Counted from the first letter of the stretch, positions 1 through 10,261 are shown. The stretch: DNA of 14,908 nt from Funneliformis mosseae (GCA_910592005.1 CAJVPP010002425.1:1-14908); one strand, 5' to 3'. Notes: generated from the letters alone by a model not told the origin. Program-made: numbers and translations.

Positions 1-1
1 A

Positions 2-235
2 TATAGAAAAATACAATTAAAGAAAATCTATAATATTTATGATACTACTGACAATAATAACAGAGCTAACAGATATGTTAATTATATTAAATATGTTAAA
101 AATGATAATAATGATATAAATAATAGAAATATAATAAATATTAAGTATGTCCTATTTGATAAATATAGCAGATTTAGCATATTTGTCTTATGTGACTGTC
201 CTGTCAGTTTCTGCTGGTTTCAACACTATTTGTGA
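2..235 (+). CDS. Open frame entering from the left edge, unknown product (5'-partial)
   Basis: The frame beginning at base 2 stays open for 77 codons and ends in TGA at 233-235. In sequence this rich in A+T a random frame should hit a stop about every ten codons, so this length is unlikely by chance. There is no in-frame ATG, so it would be the end of a gene or exon that begins outside the window. The first two thirds are rich in Asn, Lys, Ile, Tyr and Asp, as expected of real coding sequence in an A+T-rich genome; the last 30 residues are hydrophobic and Cys/Phe-rich (ending SFCWFQHYL). I recognise no domain. A GTATGT at 145-150 matches a fungal-type splice donor, so the true exon could stop at 144 and the tail be intron. 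The final part also overlaps a short direct repeat (206-221), which argues that the tail may not be coding. Confidence 0.33.
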   Translation, partial: YRKIQLKKIYNIYDTTDNNNRANRYVNYIKYVKNDNNDINNRNIINIKYVLFDKYSRFSIFVLCDCPVSFCWFQHYL

Positions 236-430
236 ATTTTAAGTAATAAATATAGATGAGGGATGAAACCCCTTAATAATAGTCAAAACTTAGACAAAAC
301 TATATTAAAATCATAATAAGGGATACGAAAAAATTCATTCAATATAACGAAAGCTGAAACTGTCAAAACTATATTAAAAACATAGAAAAAGGTATGACGA
401 AATTATTTTGAGAAAGTTTCAGCAGGTATC
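206..430. repeat. Short interspersed repeats: AAAACTATATTAAAA pair and AGTTTCWGCWGGTWTC pair
   Basis: The 15-mer AAAACTATATTAAAA occurs exactly at 296-310 and 365-379, 69 bases apart, each followed by a CATA and then a GGnATnACGAAA-like stretch, so the repeated unit is longer than the motif. A second motif, AGTTTCTGCTGGTTTC at 206-221, recurs as AGTTTCAGCAGGTATC at 415-430 (13 of 16 identical), and a related inverted form (AGCTGAAACT) lies near 352-361. The block is visibly less A+T-rich than what follows. It may be a decayed mobile element or a 3' flank of the open frame at 2-235; I cannot assign a family. Confidence 0.4.
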
Positions 431-459
431 TATAATAATAAATAAAGAAATTAAAACTT

Positions 460-1907
460 TTACACATACTTTTTTTCTCATTTAAAATTTGATTATAATA
501 TATAAAGTTTCAAATATGTCAGGTCATTTAAATTATCTAATTAATTTAATTGATATTTTTTTAAATCTAATCAGATATTTTATTCTAATCTGAAAATATT
601 TAAGTTACTTCAGGTAAATCAAGTAAACTAAAAGGTACTTTAATCATTTAATAAGAATGATAATAAATTATTCTTTTTAAATTATTCTTATTAAATGATA
701 ATAGAGCATTTAAGAAAATAATAATAGATTATACTTATTGAATAATTAAACTATAATAATAATAAATTATTCTTATCGATTATCTAAAGTATAAATATAG
801 AATACTTCTATTTACTGTAAATTATGCATATATTATCTATTTGTACATATGATATAATTAATTAAAAACTGAAATCAGATGTAATATTTTAAGTGTGTAT
901 TTTGTTTATATAATACTTCTTTTAGTGATATATTTTACTAGATTTTAAGATTTGTGAATTGAAAAATACTTTAGACACTCTAATGATTTCTATTACCTAA
1001 ATTACTCTTCTTAAATAATAATATATTTAACTAAAATGATAATAAATTATTTTTCTTAAATAATAATATATTATTCAATTAGAATAATAATAAATTAAAT
1101 TAGTTAGTTAATTAAATCAAATCAAATTAAAATCTAATTTAATATTAAACCAAATTTATAATCTAATTTAAATATTTTAGATAATATAATTGATAAATTG
1201 ATCTATATTTATTTAGAACTTTAATAATATACTATACTAATTTACTTTTAAATTTATTACTAAATTTAATTAAATAAATTTTAAATTCTAAGTTATATAA
1301 ATAGCAAAATTAATTCAAAATTTTGAATATTTATAAAATAATAAGAAATTATAAATTCTGAAATAAAATCAATTATCATAATATTTTAATTTAAATATTT
1401 AAATTACTAAAAATAAATTAATAAAATATATTTAAATTTATTATTAAATTCTATTAGGTATTCTTATTATTTAAAAATATAAATATTAAATAAATTTGTA
1501 TATAATATATATTTAAATATAATTTTTTAATAAATTTAAAATATAAATATTATTTAATTTATTTAATTTGCTACATTTTAAACTTTTATATTTTAAATAT
1601 TTTTTATATATATCATATAAAATATATATAATCAATTATATAATAATAATAAAAAAAATTTAAATATTAAAAATTTAGTAAAATTTTTTTAATATTTATT
1701 AATAAATAATAAATATGATAAAATCTTTAATTTTACTAACATCTTAAATTTTAAAAAGTTAATTTAAATTTTTATAATAAAATATATATACTAGAATAAT
1801 CTTATATAATAAAAAATATTTGTATAATGGTGAAATTTAAAATAAATATATAAATATCTTATAATAAAAAAATTACTTATCTAATAGTAATATTTAAAAT
1901 ATATATA
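460..1907. other. Gene-free A+T-rich stretch
   Basis: No frame of coding quality on either strand. The stretch holds many variants of an AATAATAAATTATTCTT-like phrase between about 640 and 1100, one of which forms a clear hairpin (643-699), and otherwise A/T tracts. No RNA gene or regulatory site can be supported. Confidence 0.6.
643..699. repeat. Inverted repeat, 16-bp perfect arms
   Basis: ATCATTTAATAAGAAT at 643-658 is exactly reverse-complemented at 684-699, leaving a 25-base loop. The phrase AATAATAAATTATTCTT recurs around 660-680, 760-775 and 1040-1095, so this is part of a local family of A/T repeats. It is probably a by-product of composition and local duplication rather than a functional site. 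Confidence 0.45.
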
Positions 1908-1940
1908 CACTTACCAAAAGTTTAAGACTATCTGTAATTT
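1908..1940 (+). repeat. Left terminal inverted repeat of element A
   Basis: Begins CACTTACCAAAAGTTTAAGA directly after a TA. It pairs with 3581-3617; the shared core is CACTT, then AMYAAAA, then GTTTAAGACYAYCT. Imperfect, as expected for an old copy. Confidence 0.78.
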
Positions 1941-2071
1941 GTAAATCATTAAAAAATCATGTGAAATTAGCATAAATATTTATTATAATACAATAATCAG
2001 ATGATCACTTTATACCTTTCTTCTTTCTTTTTCCATATTATTTGACTTTATTTCTTAATACTTTTTTATTC

Positions 2072-3168
2072 ATAATTAAAAAGAAATAGCTTACAGAATT
2101 TGAATGTAAAAAGATTATTGATTTTTATCAAGCAGGAGATTCTAAGAAAATTATATCTAAAAAAAATAGGTTGTTCAAAATAGCTATCCATAATTTAATA
2201 TTAAAATATTATAAAATAAGTACTTTTATTATTGCTCTTCAAAGTAGACAACTAAAAAAATTAAATAAATAGGATAAATAGTATCTAAAGATTATTATTA
2301 GTAAAAAAAAGCATAAACTAGCAGTATTAGCAAATTGCAATGTCATTTGCCTATTTTTTAAATGACATTTGTCATTTCTCATAGTAAAACTAATGTCATT
2401 TGATGTCATTTGATGTCATTTCGATGTCATTTTAATATCATTTGACAACACTGTAAACCAGTAGAAAAAATATAGGAAATTTTTGTAAATTCAATTGAAA
2501 AGAAAATATGTATAAATACTATGTAAAATGCACTTTATGAACTTAGATACTATAGTCAAATTACCTTTCAAAAATCTTATATAAATAAAATAAATAGATA
2601 TTTTTAATTAAAATAATTTTGAAAAAGGTATTCTTAGATAATAAATGATTAGAAATAAATTATTTGAAGTGATAAATCAAGGTTTACCTTATATCAAAAT
2701 AATAAAAAAAATTGATATTTGATATCTTTCAAAGGAAAAATATGACTTTAATTACCTTATTCTAACAGTAAAGCATAGCAGAGGTAAAATTATGATGTGG
2801 AGATATTTTTCATAAAATGGATTAGATCCTTTAGTAAGAATATTAGATAGATAAATAGTGAGAGATATATAAAAGAACTTTTTAGCTACTAATTTATATA
2901 AGTAAATAAATACAAACTTTATTAAAAAAAATGAAATAATTCTTTTACTATAGCCTAGATAAAGTTTTGATTTTAATCCTACTGAATATTTATAGAATAA
3001 GCTTAAATATAATATTCGATCACAAAATAGAAAACCTAAAAAATATAAATGAATTAGAGAAATTTTTGCAAGAATCATGATCACAAATTTCTATTGAAAT
3101 ATATCAGAAACATAAAAAATCAGATAAAAGCAGTTTTAAAAGTACTTAGCTTTCTAACTAGATATTAA
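2072..3168 (+). pseudogene. Tc1-like transposase, broken (element A)
   Basis: Relic of a DDE transposase that would cut and paste the element through its terminal repeats. The order of blocks follows the family. An N-terminal helix-turn-helix region starts LTEFECKKIIDFYQAGDSKK at about 2090-2150. A second DNA-binding helix region, LNKxDKxYLKII, lies near 2262-2295. The catalytic core begins SDKSRFTLYQN near 2668-2700, keeping the first catalytic Asp. TVKHSRGKIMMWRYFS and NGLDPLVRI follow near 2767-2840. FDFNPTEYL near 2967-2995 keeps the catalytic Glu. The C-terminus is IKAVLKVLSFLTRY at 3127-3165, ending at TAA 3166-3168. The original start is probably the ATA at 2072 (decayed ATG). Damage: more than ten in-frame stops, a one-base shift near 3040, an array insertion at 2340-2443, and an in-frame deletion near 2925 that removes the second catalytic Asp segment (normally QQDNDPKHT-like). 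Confidence 0.85.
2340..2443. repeat. TGTCATTT tandem array inserted in the transposase relic
   Basis: From 2392 there are five consecutive units of 10-11 bases: AATGTCATTT, GATGTCATTT (twice), CGATGTCATTT and TAATATCATTT. A single AATGTCATTTG copy lies at 2340-2350, and an inverted pair AAATGACATTTGTCATTT at 2360-2377 forms a small hairpin. Transposase homology stops just before the array (about 2325) and resumes downstream (about 2490), so the array is foreign to the gene. It could be a microsatellite expansion or the core of a small nested element. Confidence 0.7.
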
Positions 3169-3580
3169 CAAATATTTTAATTAAAATTTATATATAATAA
3201 TATAGAAAATTGACTCAGTAATTAAGTTTTTAAAAAATTTTTGAGATTTTTAATGAAAATTTTACTTATATAATAGTTATAGATAAGATTATGATTTTTA
3301 AAAAGTTTTTTTTTTCAAAATTGTTATACATAATTTAAACTTTGAATAAATATCATTTTAAATATTACATTCTTATAAATTTTTCTTAAAAATAATTTTT
3401 TAAGTATTAATTAATTTACTTAAAACTGATACTTAAAAAGTGTAATATATTAAACTATTTATTTTTAATTAAAATGTATATATAAACCATTGATAAACAT
3501 TCATTTATAAATAAAAGTATTATATTTATTTATTAGAGTTTAATGAAAATTAATAATAAAAAAAATTGATTTTTTTAAAA

Positions 3581-3617
3581 AAATCATAGGTGGTCTTAAA
3601 CATTTTAGTAAGAAGTG
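3581..3617 (-). repeat. Right terminal inverted repeat of element A
   Basis: Read on the minus strand it begins CACTTCTTACTAAAATGTTT and continues with AAGACCACCTATGATTT, matching the left end at 1908-1940. It is followed on the plus strand by TA (3618-3619). Confidence 0.78.
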
Positions 3618-4331
3618 TATAAATAAATGATTAAACTATATAATATACATAAATATTCAAAAAGAAATTTTGTTTCTTAGTAAAATTTAAGTTTATATCT
3701 TAAAATTAATCATACAAGTTTCCTTTTAAATATTTATACAATATCATATTGTAAAATAATGTGTTAACATCTAATTAATATATTAAAATATATTATTATT
3801 TAATAAATTAACAGGTATTATATTAAATATTTATAAAATAATATAAATAAATAAATTTTTATAACTAATGTAAAACTTAAATATAATAACTTTAATATAT
3901 TAATAAATATTTCAATGAAATTTAGAATTATAATATTATTAATAAATAATTAATTATTACTATATTTATATAAAAAAATTTCTATTATTTTATATTTTAA
4001 ATATAAAAAAAAATATAATATTATTTAATTACTATTTACAAATTATAAATATTTTTTAATTTATAAATTACAATAATCAAACCTGTTAAAATTATTATTA
4101 ATTTAAGATTATTTGTTTAAACTTATTTTAAACTAAAAAAAATATCAAAATCTTTAATTATATTAATATTTTATTAAGTATTTAATATATAATAGTTTTA
4201 TTAATTTATAAATTTTAATATAATATTTTTTTTTAAAAAATTTTACAAAATTTTAAATTTTATTTAGTAAATTAATCATAAAAGTAATAATTTTTATTAA
4301 GAATAAATCAAATATTTTATTAATTTAATAC
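3618..4331. other. Gene-free A+T-rich stretch
   Basis: A/T tracts with stops dense in all frames. Nothing coding, no RNA gene and no recognisable element. Confidence 0.6.
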
Positions 4332-5022
4332 ATATTATCACTGGGTTCATTTTCAGTTTATTTTAACGTTTAAATTAAAAGGCTGTAATAGTTAATTCTT
4401 CATGTTAGAGTTTCTGATCTTAGGATTTTTTAAGTTCTACAAATATCTATTATACTTGAATCAACTTGGCAATTTATTACATTTTAGAATTTAAAATATA
4501 TTAGTCAAACTCATAATAATGAACTCAATAGCAAATTAATATAGGATATTATAATAAATCTTAGATAAGAGATAATGTTAAAGAGAAAAGTAAATTGTAT
4601 AGATTTATATTGATTTCTTTATTTATAACTTGAAACTCATAGAAAAGTTAATTTACAACTTAAGCAAAAAATTATTTTATTTATATAAATTAATTTGCTA
4701 TAGCTAACTATTTGCTATATTATAAATTAATTAAATATAGATATATGTTTCAATAAAAATATACTTAAACATAATGAAATAATAAAAATAATATAAGCTA
4801 TAAAAATAATAAAATAAATAAATTAAATTACAGACGTTAAGAAATTTATAAGCAAAACAGAATAAATAGGCTATAAAGAAAATACAAAGAAATAAGCAAA
4901 ACAGAAATTATTGTTAATCATTATTTTGGCGTAGTAGTAATATTATCTAATATAAGATCATTATTGATTAGCAAATCTCATATAATATTTGAAGCTGTAA
5001 TTTCATTTGTTAATAATATATT
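4332..5022 (-). repeat. Dispersed repeat family, copy 1 (uninterrupted)
   Basis: About 690 bp that aligns from end to end with 13474-14310, roughly three quarters to four fifths identical by eye. Anchor phrases shared by both copies include TTAGTCAAACTC, GAACTCAWTAGCAAATTA and TAATTTACAA. The boundaries are set where the two copies stop aligning, in A/T sequence (YATATTATYACTGRGTTCAT at the left, GATAATATAT-like at the right). Short ATATTATYA-like similarity at the two ends may be a terminal inverted repeat, but in this composition that is weak. The minus strand carries a short frame conserved between copies (4922-5013), so the family may derive from the 3' end of a gene or of a coding transposon. 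The strand given is that of this frame. The family is unclassified. Confidence 0.8.
4922..5013 (-). pseudogene. C-terminal coding fragment in repeat copy 1, one Trp codon now a stop
   Basis: Read on the minus strand the frame gives NEITASNII, a TGA, then DLLINNDLILDDIT and ends at TAA (4922-4924). Copy 2 has the same frame with TGG (Trp) in place of the TGA, then DLSINNDFTLDDIT. Several differences between the copies are synonymous (ATC/ATT, CTG/TTG), which supports descent from a translated sequence. The product is not recognised. The copy is broken by the TGA and by divergence after DDIT. Confidence 0.4.
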
Positions 5023-5510
5023 AAAATTTTTTGAAAAATATTTTTTAATTAAATAAATATTTAAATATTTTAAATTATATTATAAATTTAAATATTAAAA
5101 ATATAAAAATATTATAAATTTAAATATCAAAAATATGAAAATATTTTCTAATAAAAATATTTATAAAAATATATATTAAAAATATATATTTAAATAATAA
5201 TAAAATTATGTAAAGAATTAATTATACTAAATAATCCATAATTTTAATAAAAATTATGATATAAAAAAAGTTTATATATTATATAATAGAATTCAATATG
5301 TAAATTATTAATTAATTATAAAAATATAATTATATAAAACTATAAATAAATAAAATATAAAAATAAAGCAATATTTTATATCTTTTTTGATTTAAAACTT
5401 AATTATATTAAATTTAAGGTAATTTCTATTTATATATAAGTGTATTATATATGGATCATGTAATATAATTAGCATTAATATTACTTTTATCAGCATAAAA
5501 AAATTAAAAA
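5023..5510. other. Gene-free A+T-rich stretch
   Basis: Tandem-like variants of AAATATTAAAAATAT around 5035-5190, then unstructured A/T sequence. No coding frame, RNA gene or element boundary seen. Confidence 0.55.
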
Positions 5511-5540
5511 ATTATCTGTTATATATATATAACAGATAAT
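5511..5540. repeat. Perfect 30-bp palindrome
   Basis: ATTATCTGTT at 5511-5520, ten bases of alternating AT, then AACAGATAAT at 5531-5540. Every base pairs. It could extrude as a cruciform or fold as a hairpin in RNA. No gene is near, so no terminator or operator role is claimed. Confidence 0.7.
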
Positions 5541-8500
5541 GAGTGACAAATAAGAAATTTTCATCAAAAAAATTTTAAGTTTCTGAAATAAATAGTAAAA
5601 ATTAAAGGTGAAGAGATATGATACTAGTGATAAATATATATATATCATATGATCTATATACATATACCCATGTAAACTTAGAGATTTTCTAAATTTAATA
5701 ATAAAATATATTTTATTATAAAAAATAATTTAATTAAAATTTTAAAATTTAATTAATTAAAAATAATTTAAATAAATAAAATAATTTAATTATTATTTAT
5801 TTAAATTTTAAAATATATTTTTGTAATAATCTTTCTTTTAAATTTACTTATAATTTTATTATATTAATTTAAGATTAAAAAGATTAAATTTTTTGATATC
5901 AAAATATTTTTTTATTTAAAAAATAAATTTTAATTTTATAAAAAGAATTTTTTAAATCTTATTTTTTAAAAACATTATTTAATTAAATTAAGAAAAAAAA
6001 ATAAATTATTTATTTATTTTAATTTATTATTTAATCTTAAATAATTTAATTATTTCAAATAGTAATTAATCAAAAAATTTTTTATATTTATTTTTTTTAA
6101 ATTTATTTTAGATTAATAAATATTAAATAAATTGATTTTTATTATTTTTTCTTTATTTATTTTAGTATAAATAAAAATATATTGTTTTTTAATTTATATT
6201 TTTTTTCTTTATTTAATTTTAAACTGAATTATAAAAAATTTTATTTATTTATTTTCTAATATTATTTTAAATTAAATATATAAATAAGTATTTTATAATT
6301 AAAAATAAAAAAAACTATTAAAAATAATTTTTAAATAGTAATATAAAATTATTATAAAACATGATAAAAAAATTATAATAATATTTTAATATTTAATAAT
6401 TATCAAAAAATAAAATAAAATTTATTAGATTTGTTATATTAAGATATATCTAATAATAATATTTTAAGTTTTTAAAATTAATTATTAATATATAATTCTT
6501 AGCAAAAAAAAATTATAAAAAGTTTTTTTTGAATTATGAAATAATTTTAAAAATTCAAATGCTTTTGATTAAAAAATTATACACTCAAAATTTAAAATAT
6601 AAAATATTTCTTTTTCTTTATCAATCTGAATTTAAATATAAATTAAAATACTAAAAAACTAGAAAATTAGTCTTTTTTCATATTAATTTAATTTTATGCT
6701 TTCTATTTTCTAATTTTTTTAATTAGAATATATTATCTCTATTGTAAAATTTTTAGTTAAATATATTTTATTAATTGATAAAACTCATAAATAAAATAAA
6801 ATTTTTTGTAATTTTAATTTTAATAATCACTTAAATTTGATCTTATATTACAATCACAAAAAAATTTTATTTATATTGAAATATACATATAGTATTTAGA
6901 CTAGTAATACATATAAAATACTATGTAATTTTTATATAAATCTTTTCAAAAAAGTTAATTATATAATAAAATTTATATCATCATTTTTACTAAAGACTTT
7001 ATATAAATTTTTATATTTTAAAGATTAATATATATAAGTTTAAAATTTAACTTTTTTTATAATAAATTATTATATATTTATTTAAAAATATTTATAAATA
7101 ATTAAAATAATTTTAATTAATAAATAAAATTATCTATAAATTTATAATAAAATCATTAAAAGAATAATTTAATTATAATTTTTTTAGTAAAATAAATTTA
7201 GATTTAAAAAAATTTTTTGAAGTTTTTTTCTTTTTATTATAAAATATCTATATAAATAAATTATTTTATTTTTTTTATCATTATTCTTTTATAAATGATT
7301 ATGAATTATAATCTTTTTTATATTATTTTAAATTAGTTTATTTAATAATATGTATATTTATTAATTTTTTTTTTAATTTTTGTTTATTTTTTAATATAAT
7401 AATAATTATCTAATAGTTATTTTTTTCATTAATTTATTTATATTATTATAAAATAATAATAATAGCTAAAAATAATCTTTATAATTAATTGCATTACAAG
7501 TTACAACTCAATTACATCATTTTTTTTTAATTATTATAATCATTTTTAGTAATAATAATATATTAATAAATTATATTTTAAAGTTCTCTTATTAAAAATC
7601 TTTATAAAATATTAAATTTTAAATATAATAAATATAAAGATTTTAAAACTTATAATTTATCAATTATTATATAAAAATATATTTTATATTATTTTAATTT
7701 TTAAATCTTAAGAATATTTATAAAAAGTTAATAAAGATTAATAATATTAATTTTATATAATTTAATAATTTATATTAAATTTTCTTATTTAATAAACTTT
7801 AAATATACAAATTATTAAGCATGTTAATATTAAAATATAAACTAATAATTTATTTTAATTTTTCTTTATATAGTAATTTTAATAAGCTATAGTTTTATTT
7901 AAATTATATTAATTAATCAGAAAATTGATATTAAAAAGTATTTTATATAATATAAAATTAATCTAATAAATATTATAAATTTTTTTTCTTTTTTTTTTAT
8001 TAAATTTATTTATAAATTTTTGTTAAAAAAATATTTATTTAATAATGACTATAATAAAACTTATAATTAGTTTATTTTCAAATTATTATATTTATTATTA
8101 TTAAGTTTCTATAAATATATATAAGAGAATATATAAAAATATACATTTTTAAAAATGTATAATATATGAAATTTTACAATAAAAATGGAAAAACAGTTAA
8201 AAAAATTGAATTAATATTAAATCTGAATATATTTTAACTTAAAATCATATTTAGTATATAAAAATAAAATTGATTTTTTTAGTTATTTTTCCTCTTTTAT
8301 TGTAAAGATCTTATTTAATCATAATTATTATATATATTTTATTAGTATATTTATATATAATTTATATATATAATTTTATATAATTAATTTAATACTACTA
8401 AATTTATAACTTATTAATTTATTAATATTAAATTTAAAATTACTTTGATTTAATTATTTATTTATTAAATAATAATAATAAAATACAAATATTTTATCAA

Positions 8501-8760
8501 ATATTTAAATTTAGTAATATATAAATAAAATAACAAAGTTAATAATAATATTTAAAAAATAAGTTAGTAATATTAAATAAAAAAAATATATATAATTAAT
8601 AATATAAACAATAAATAAATATATTTAGTAAATAGTTAATAATTAATAATATTAAAAAATCATATTTAAAAAAATAAATATATTTAATAAAAAGAAGAGA
8701 AAAAAATTAAAATTAAAAATAAATAAATATTTTTTTTATTTATATAGTATCTAATAATAT
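5541..8760. other. Long gene-free A+T-rich stretch
   Basis: More than 3 kb in which G and C are rare and stops dense in all frames. Contents worth naming are a 22-bp perfect palindrome at 8140-8161 (TATACATTTTTAAAAATGTATA), an AT dinucleotide tract near 5635-5665, and at 7489-7514 a GCATTACAAGTTACAACTCA phrase resembling the internal unit of the miniature element at 13699-13829. No gene, RNA gene or complete mobile element can be supported. Confidence 0.6.
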
Positions 8761-8867
8761 CAGTATAACTTTAAGAAAGAATTAATATGATAGAGTTATG
8801 TGTAAGATTATTAAATGAAACTTAGAGATTTTGTAAGTTGTCTAAATAAAAAAAAGTAAAATTTAGC

Positions 8868-8995
8868 AAAATTATATTAAAATTTTATTAAAAAAAATCT
8901 GCAAAATTCTGAAAAAGATAAAACTATATTAAAGCTTATAAAAATGTGAAACTATATTAAAACCTTAGTAAAAATTTAGTAAAATTATATTTAAA
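8868..8995. repeat. Cluster of four AAAACTATATTAAAA-like motifs
   Basis: Related motifs lie at 8868-8882 (AAAATTATATTAAAA), 8920-8933 (AAAACTATATTAAA), 8949-8962 (AAACTATATTAAAA) and 8981-8995 (AAAATTATATTTAAA), spaced 29-52 bases apart. The same motif is paired at 296-310 and 365-379. Both sites lie in less A+T-rich blocks, so the two may be remnants of one repeat family. Confidence 0.4.
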
Positions 8996-9720
8996 CATTT
9001 TACTTAATCTAAAATGAGTTTAGACAAGTAACCTTAGTCATGTGAAACTCTATTTATCTAATTTTTTACTGAGAAGATCTTAACAGACTTAATAATTCAA
9101 TTATAATTTTATTGATAATACTGGTTCAAAGATTGTTACCTAAAGTGACTCTCAGAAGCTAAGGCTTCAGAATCATTAAATCTTAAAATTACTATTAAAT
9201 TTGTATAAAGAAATTACTTTCAGCTATAAGTACTTTTAGTCAATTATTTTTCTACTTTTACTAATGCTAACTAGAATCACTATGACTTCTGTCTAATATT
9301 AAGGTATTTTAATATATGATTAAAAAGGCTTAAAATATAATCATCTATTATAAATTCAGAAAGTAGGTAACTGTCATACCTATATCATCAAACTCACTTA
9401 GAAATTGAATCTAACTTCTATCTTAAAAAATGATAGCTCAATTGAATAGTTGCTATGGTAATATAATACAGTCTATTATCAACTATATTTATTTTAGTTA
9501 CTCTGAAATATTCTAAAAGTATTATTTAATCTACTAATTATTAGTTAAATACTTCTTTACTTATATAAAGATCTTTGAATTTGAAGATGTGAAATAGTAT
9601 CTATTACAACCCTATTAAAAAAGGCTAAGTTTTTATTAATTTCTGATTTAATTTACATCTACTTATTCTGTAAAATTTAATATTTAGACATAATTAATAT
9701 TAATTAATAGATCAATTAAC
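8996..9720. other. Less A+T-rich block, origin unknown
   Basis: G and C are clearly more frequent here than in the flanks. I read it in all six frames and found only short open runs between stops, with no motif I can name. It carries small hairpins (GAAGC-TAAG-GCTTC near 9157-9170; AGGTA/TACCT near 9366-9382). The best guess is a decayed mobile element or old gene fragment, but no terminal repeats or homology were found, so the origin is left open. Confidence 0.35.
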
Positions 9721-10261
9721 TAATTTCTAACACATATTAGTATATATGCCTATATGTTTAATTAAAAAAATAAATAAATATAAATAAATAAAAAAATAAT
9801 ATTTAAATAAATAGCTATATTTAAATAATTAGATATAATATAATAGATCATATAATTACTTTATAGTAAAAAAAAAAATTACTAAAAAATTTTTTATTTT
9901 ATAAGCTAAATATTATTTTTAATAAAATAAATTTAAACATTTAATATTAATCCTTTTCTACTGCAAAGTATTAACTTAATTTATCAATTATAAAAATATA
10001 TAAATAATAAATCAAAAAGTATAAAGTAAAAATTTTAATAAATAAGCGAGAAAAAAAAATATATAAAGTATTTTTTATATACTTTTATGAAATTTAAAGT
10101 GAAATTTATTTTTAATAAAAGTTTTTTAATTTTTCTTTAATTTTATAATTAAATATATATTTAAAAAAGTTTTTATATAAAAAACTATAAAAAAATAAAA
10201 TAAAAAAATAATTTTAATTCTTTTTTTTATAAAATATGATAATTTTGAATTTTGATATATA
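9721..10261. other. Gene-free A+T-rich stretch
   Basis: A/T tracts including AAATAAATAAATAT-type runs near 9765-9800. No coding frame or RNA gene seen. Confidence 0.55.

Larger units (their letters stand above)
1908..3617 (+). mobile_element. Decayed Tc1/mariner-type transposon A
   Basis: A 1,710-bp element flanked by TA on both sides (1906-1907 and 3618-3619), the target duplication of this superfamily. The ends are inverted repeats: CACTTACCAAAAGTTTAAGA at the left matches the complement of the right end, CACTTCTTACTAAAATGTTT, with small indels, and both continue with a related GACYAYCTRTRATTT stretch. Inside lies a broken Tc1-like transposase on the plus strand (2072-3168). The element is longer than the usual 1.3 kb, partly because a short tandem array sits within it (2340-2443) and because the right flank from 3169 to the terminal repeat is long. 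Many in-frame stops, a frameshift and a lost catalytic segment make it incapable of self-transposition. Confidence 0.82.

Noticed and set aside
2392..2443. TGTCATTT units as a CRISPR array
   Set aside because: The units are only 10-11 bases and contiguous, with no spacers, in a eukaryote-like transposon context.
2752..3084. Minus-strand 110-codon open frame, hydrophobic product
   Set aside because: It lies exactly antisense to the transposase relic of element A (complement of TVKHSRGKIMMWRYFS to the C-terminal part). The composition is what the opposite strand of Lys/Asn-rich coding sequence gives, so it is a shadow.
8140..8161. 22-bp palindrome as a transcription terminator
   Set aside because: No gene on either side; palindromes made only of A/T-rich words are expected in this composition.
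9157..9170. GAAGC-TAAG-GCTTC hairpin as an RNA structure or terminator
   Set aside because: A five-pair stem without a linked gene, T-tract or larger fold is too weak to support a function.
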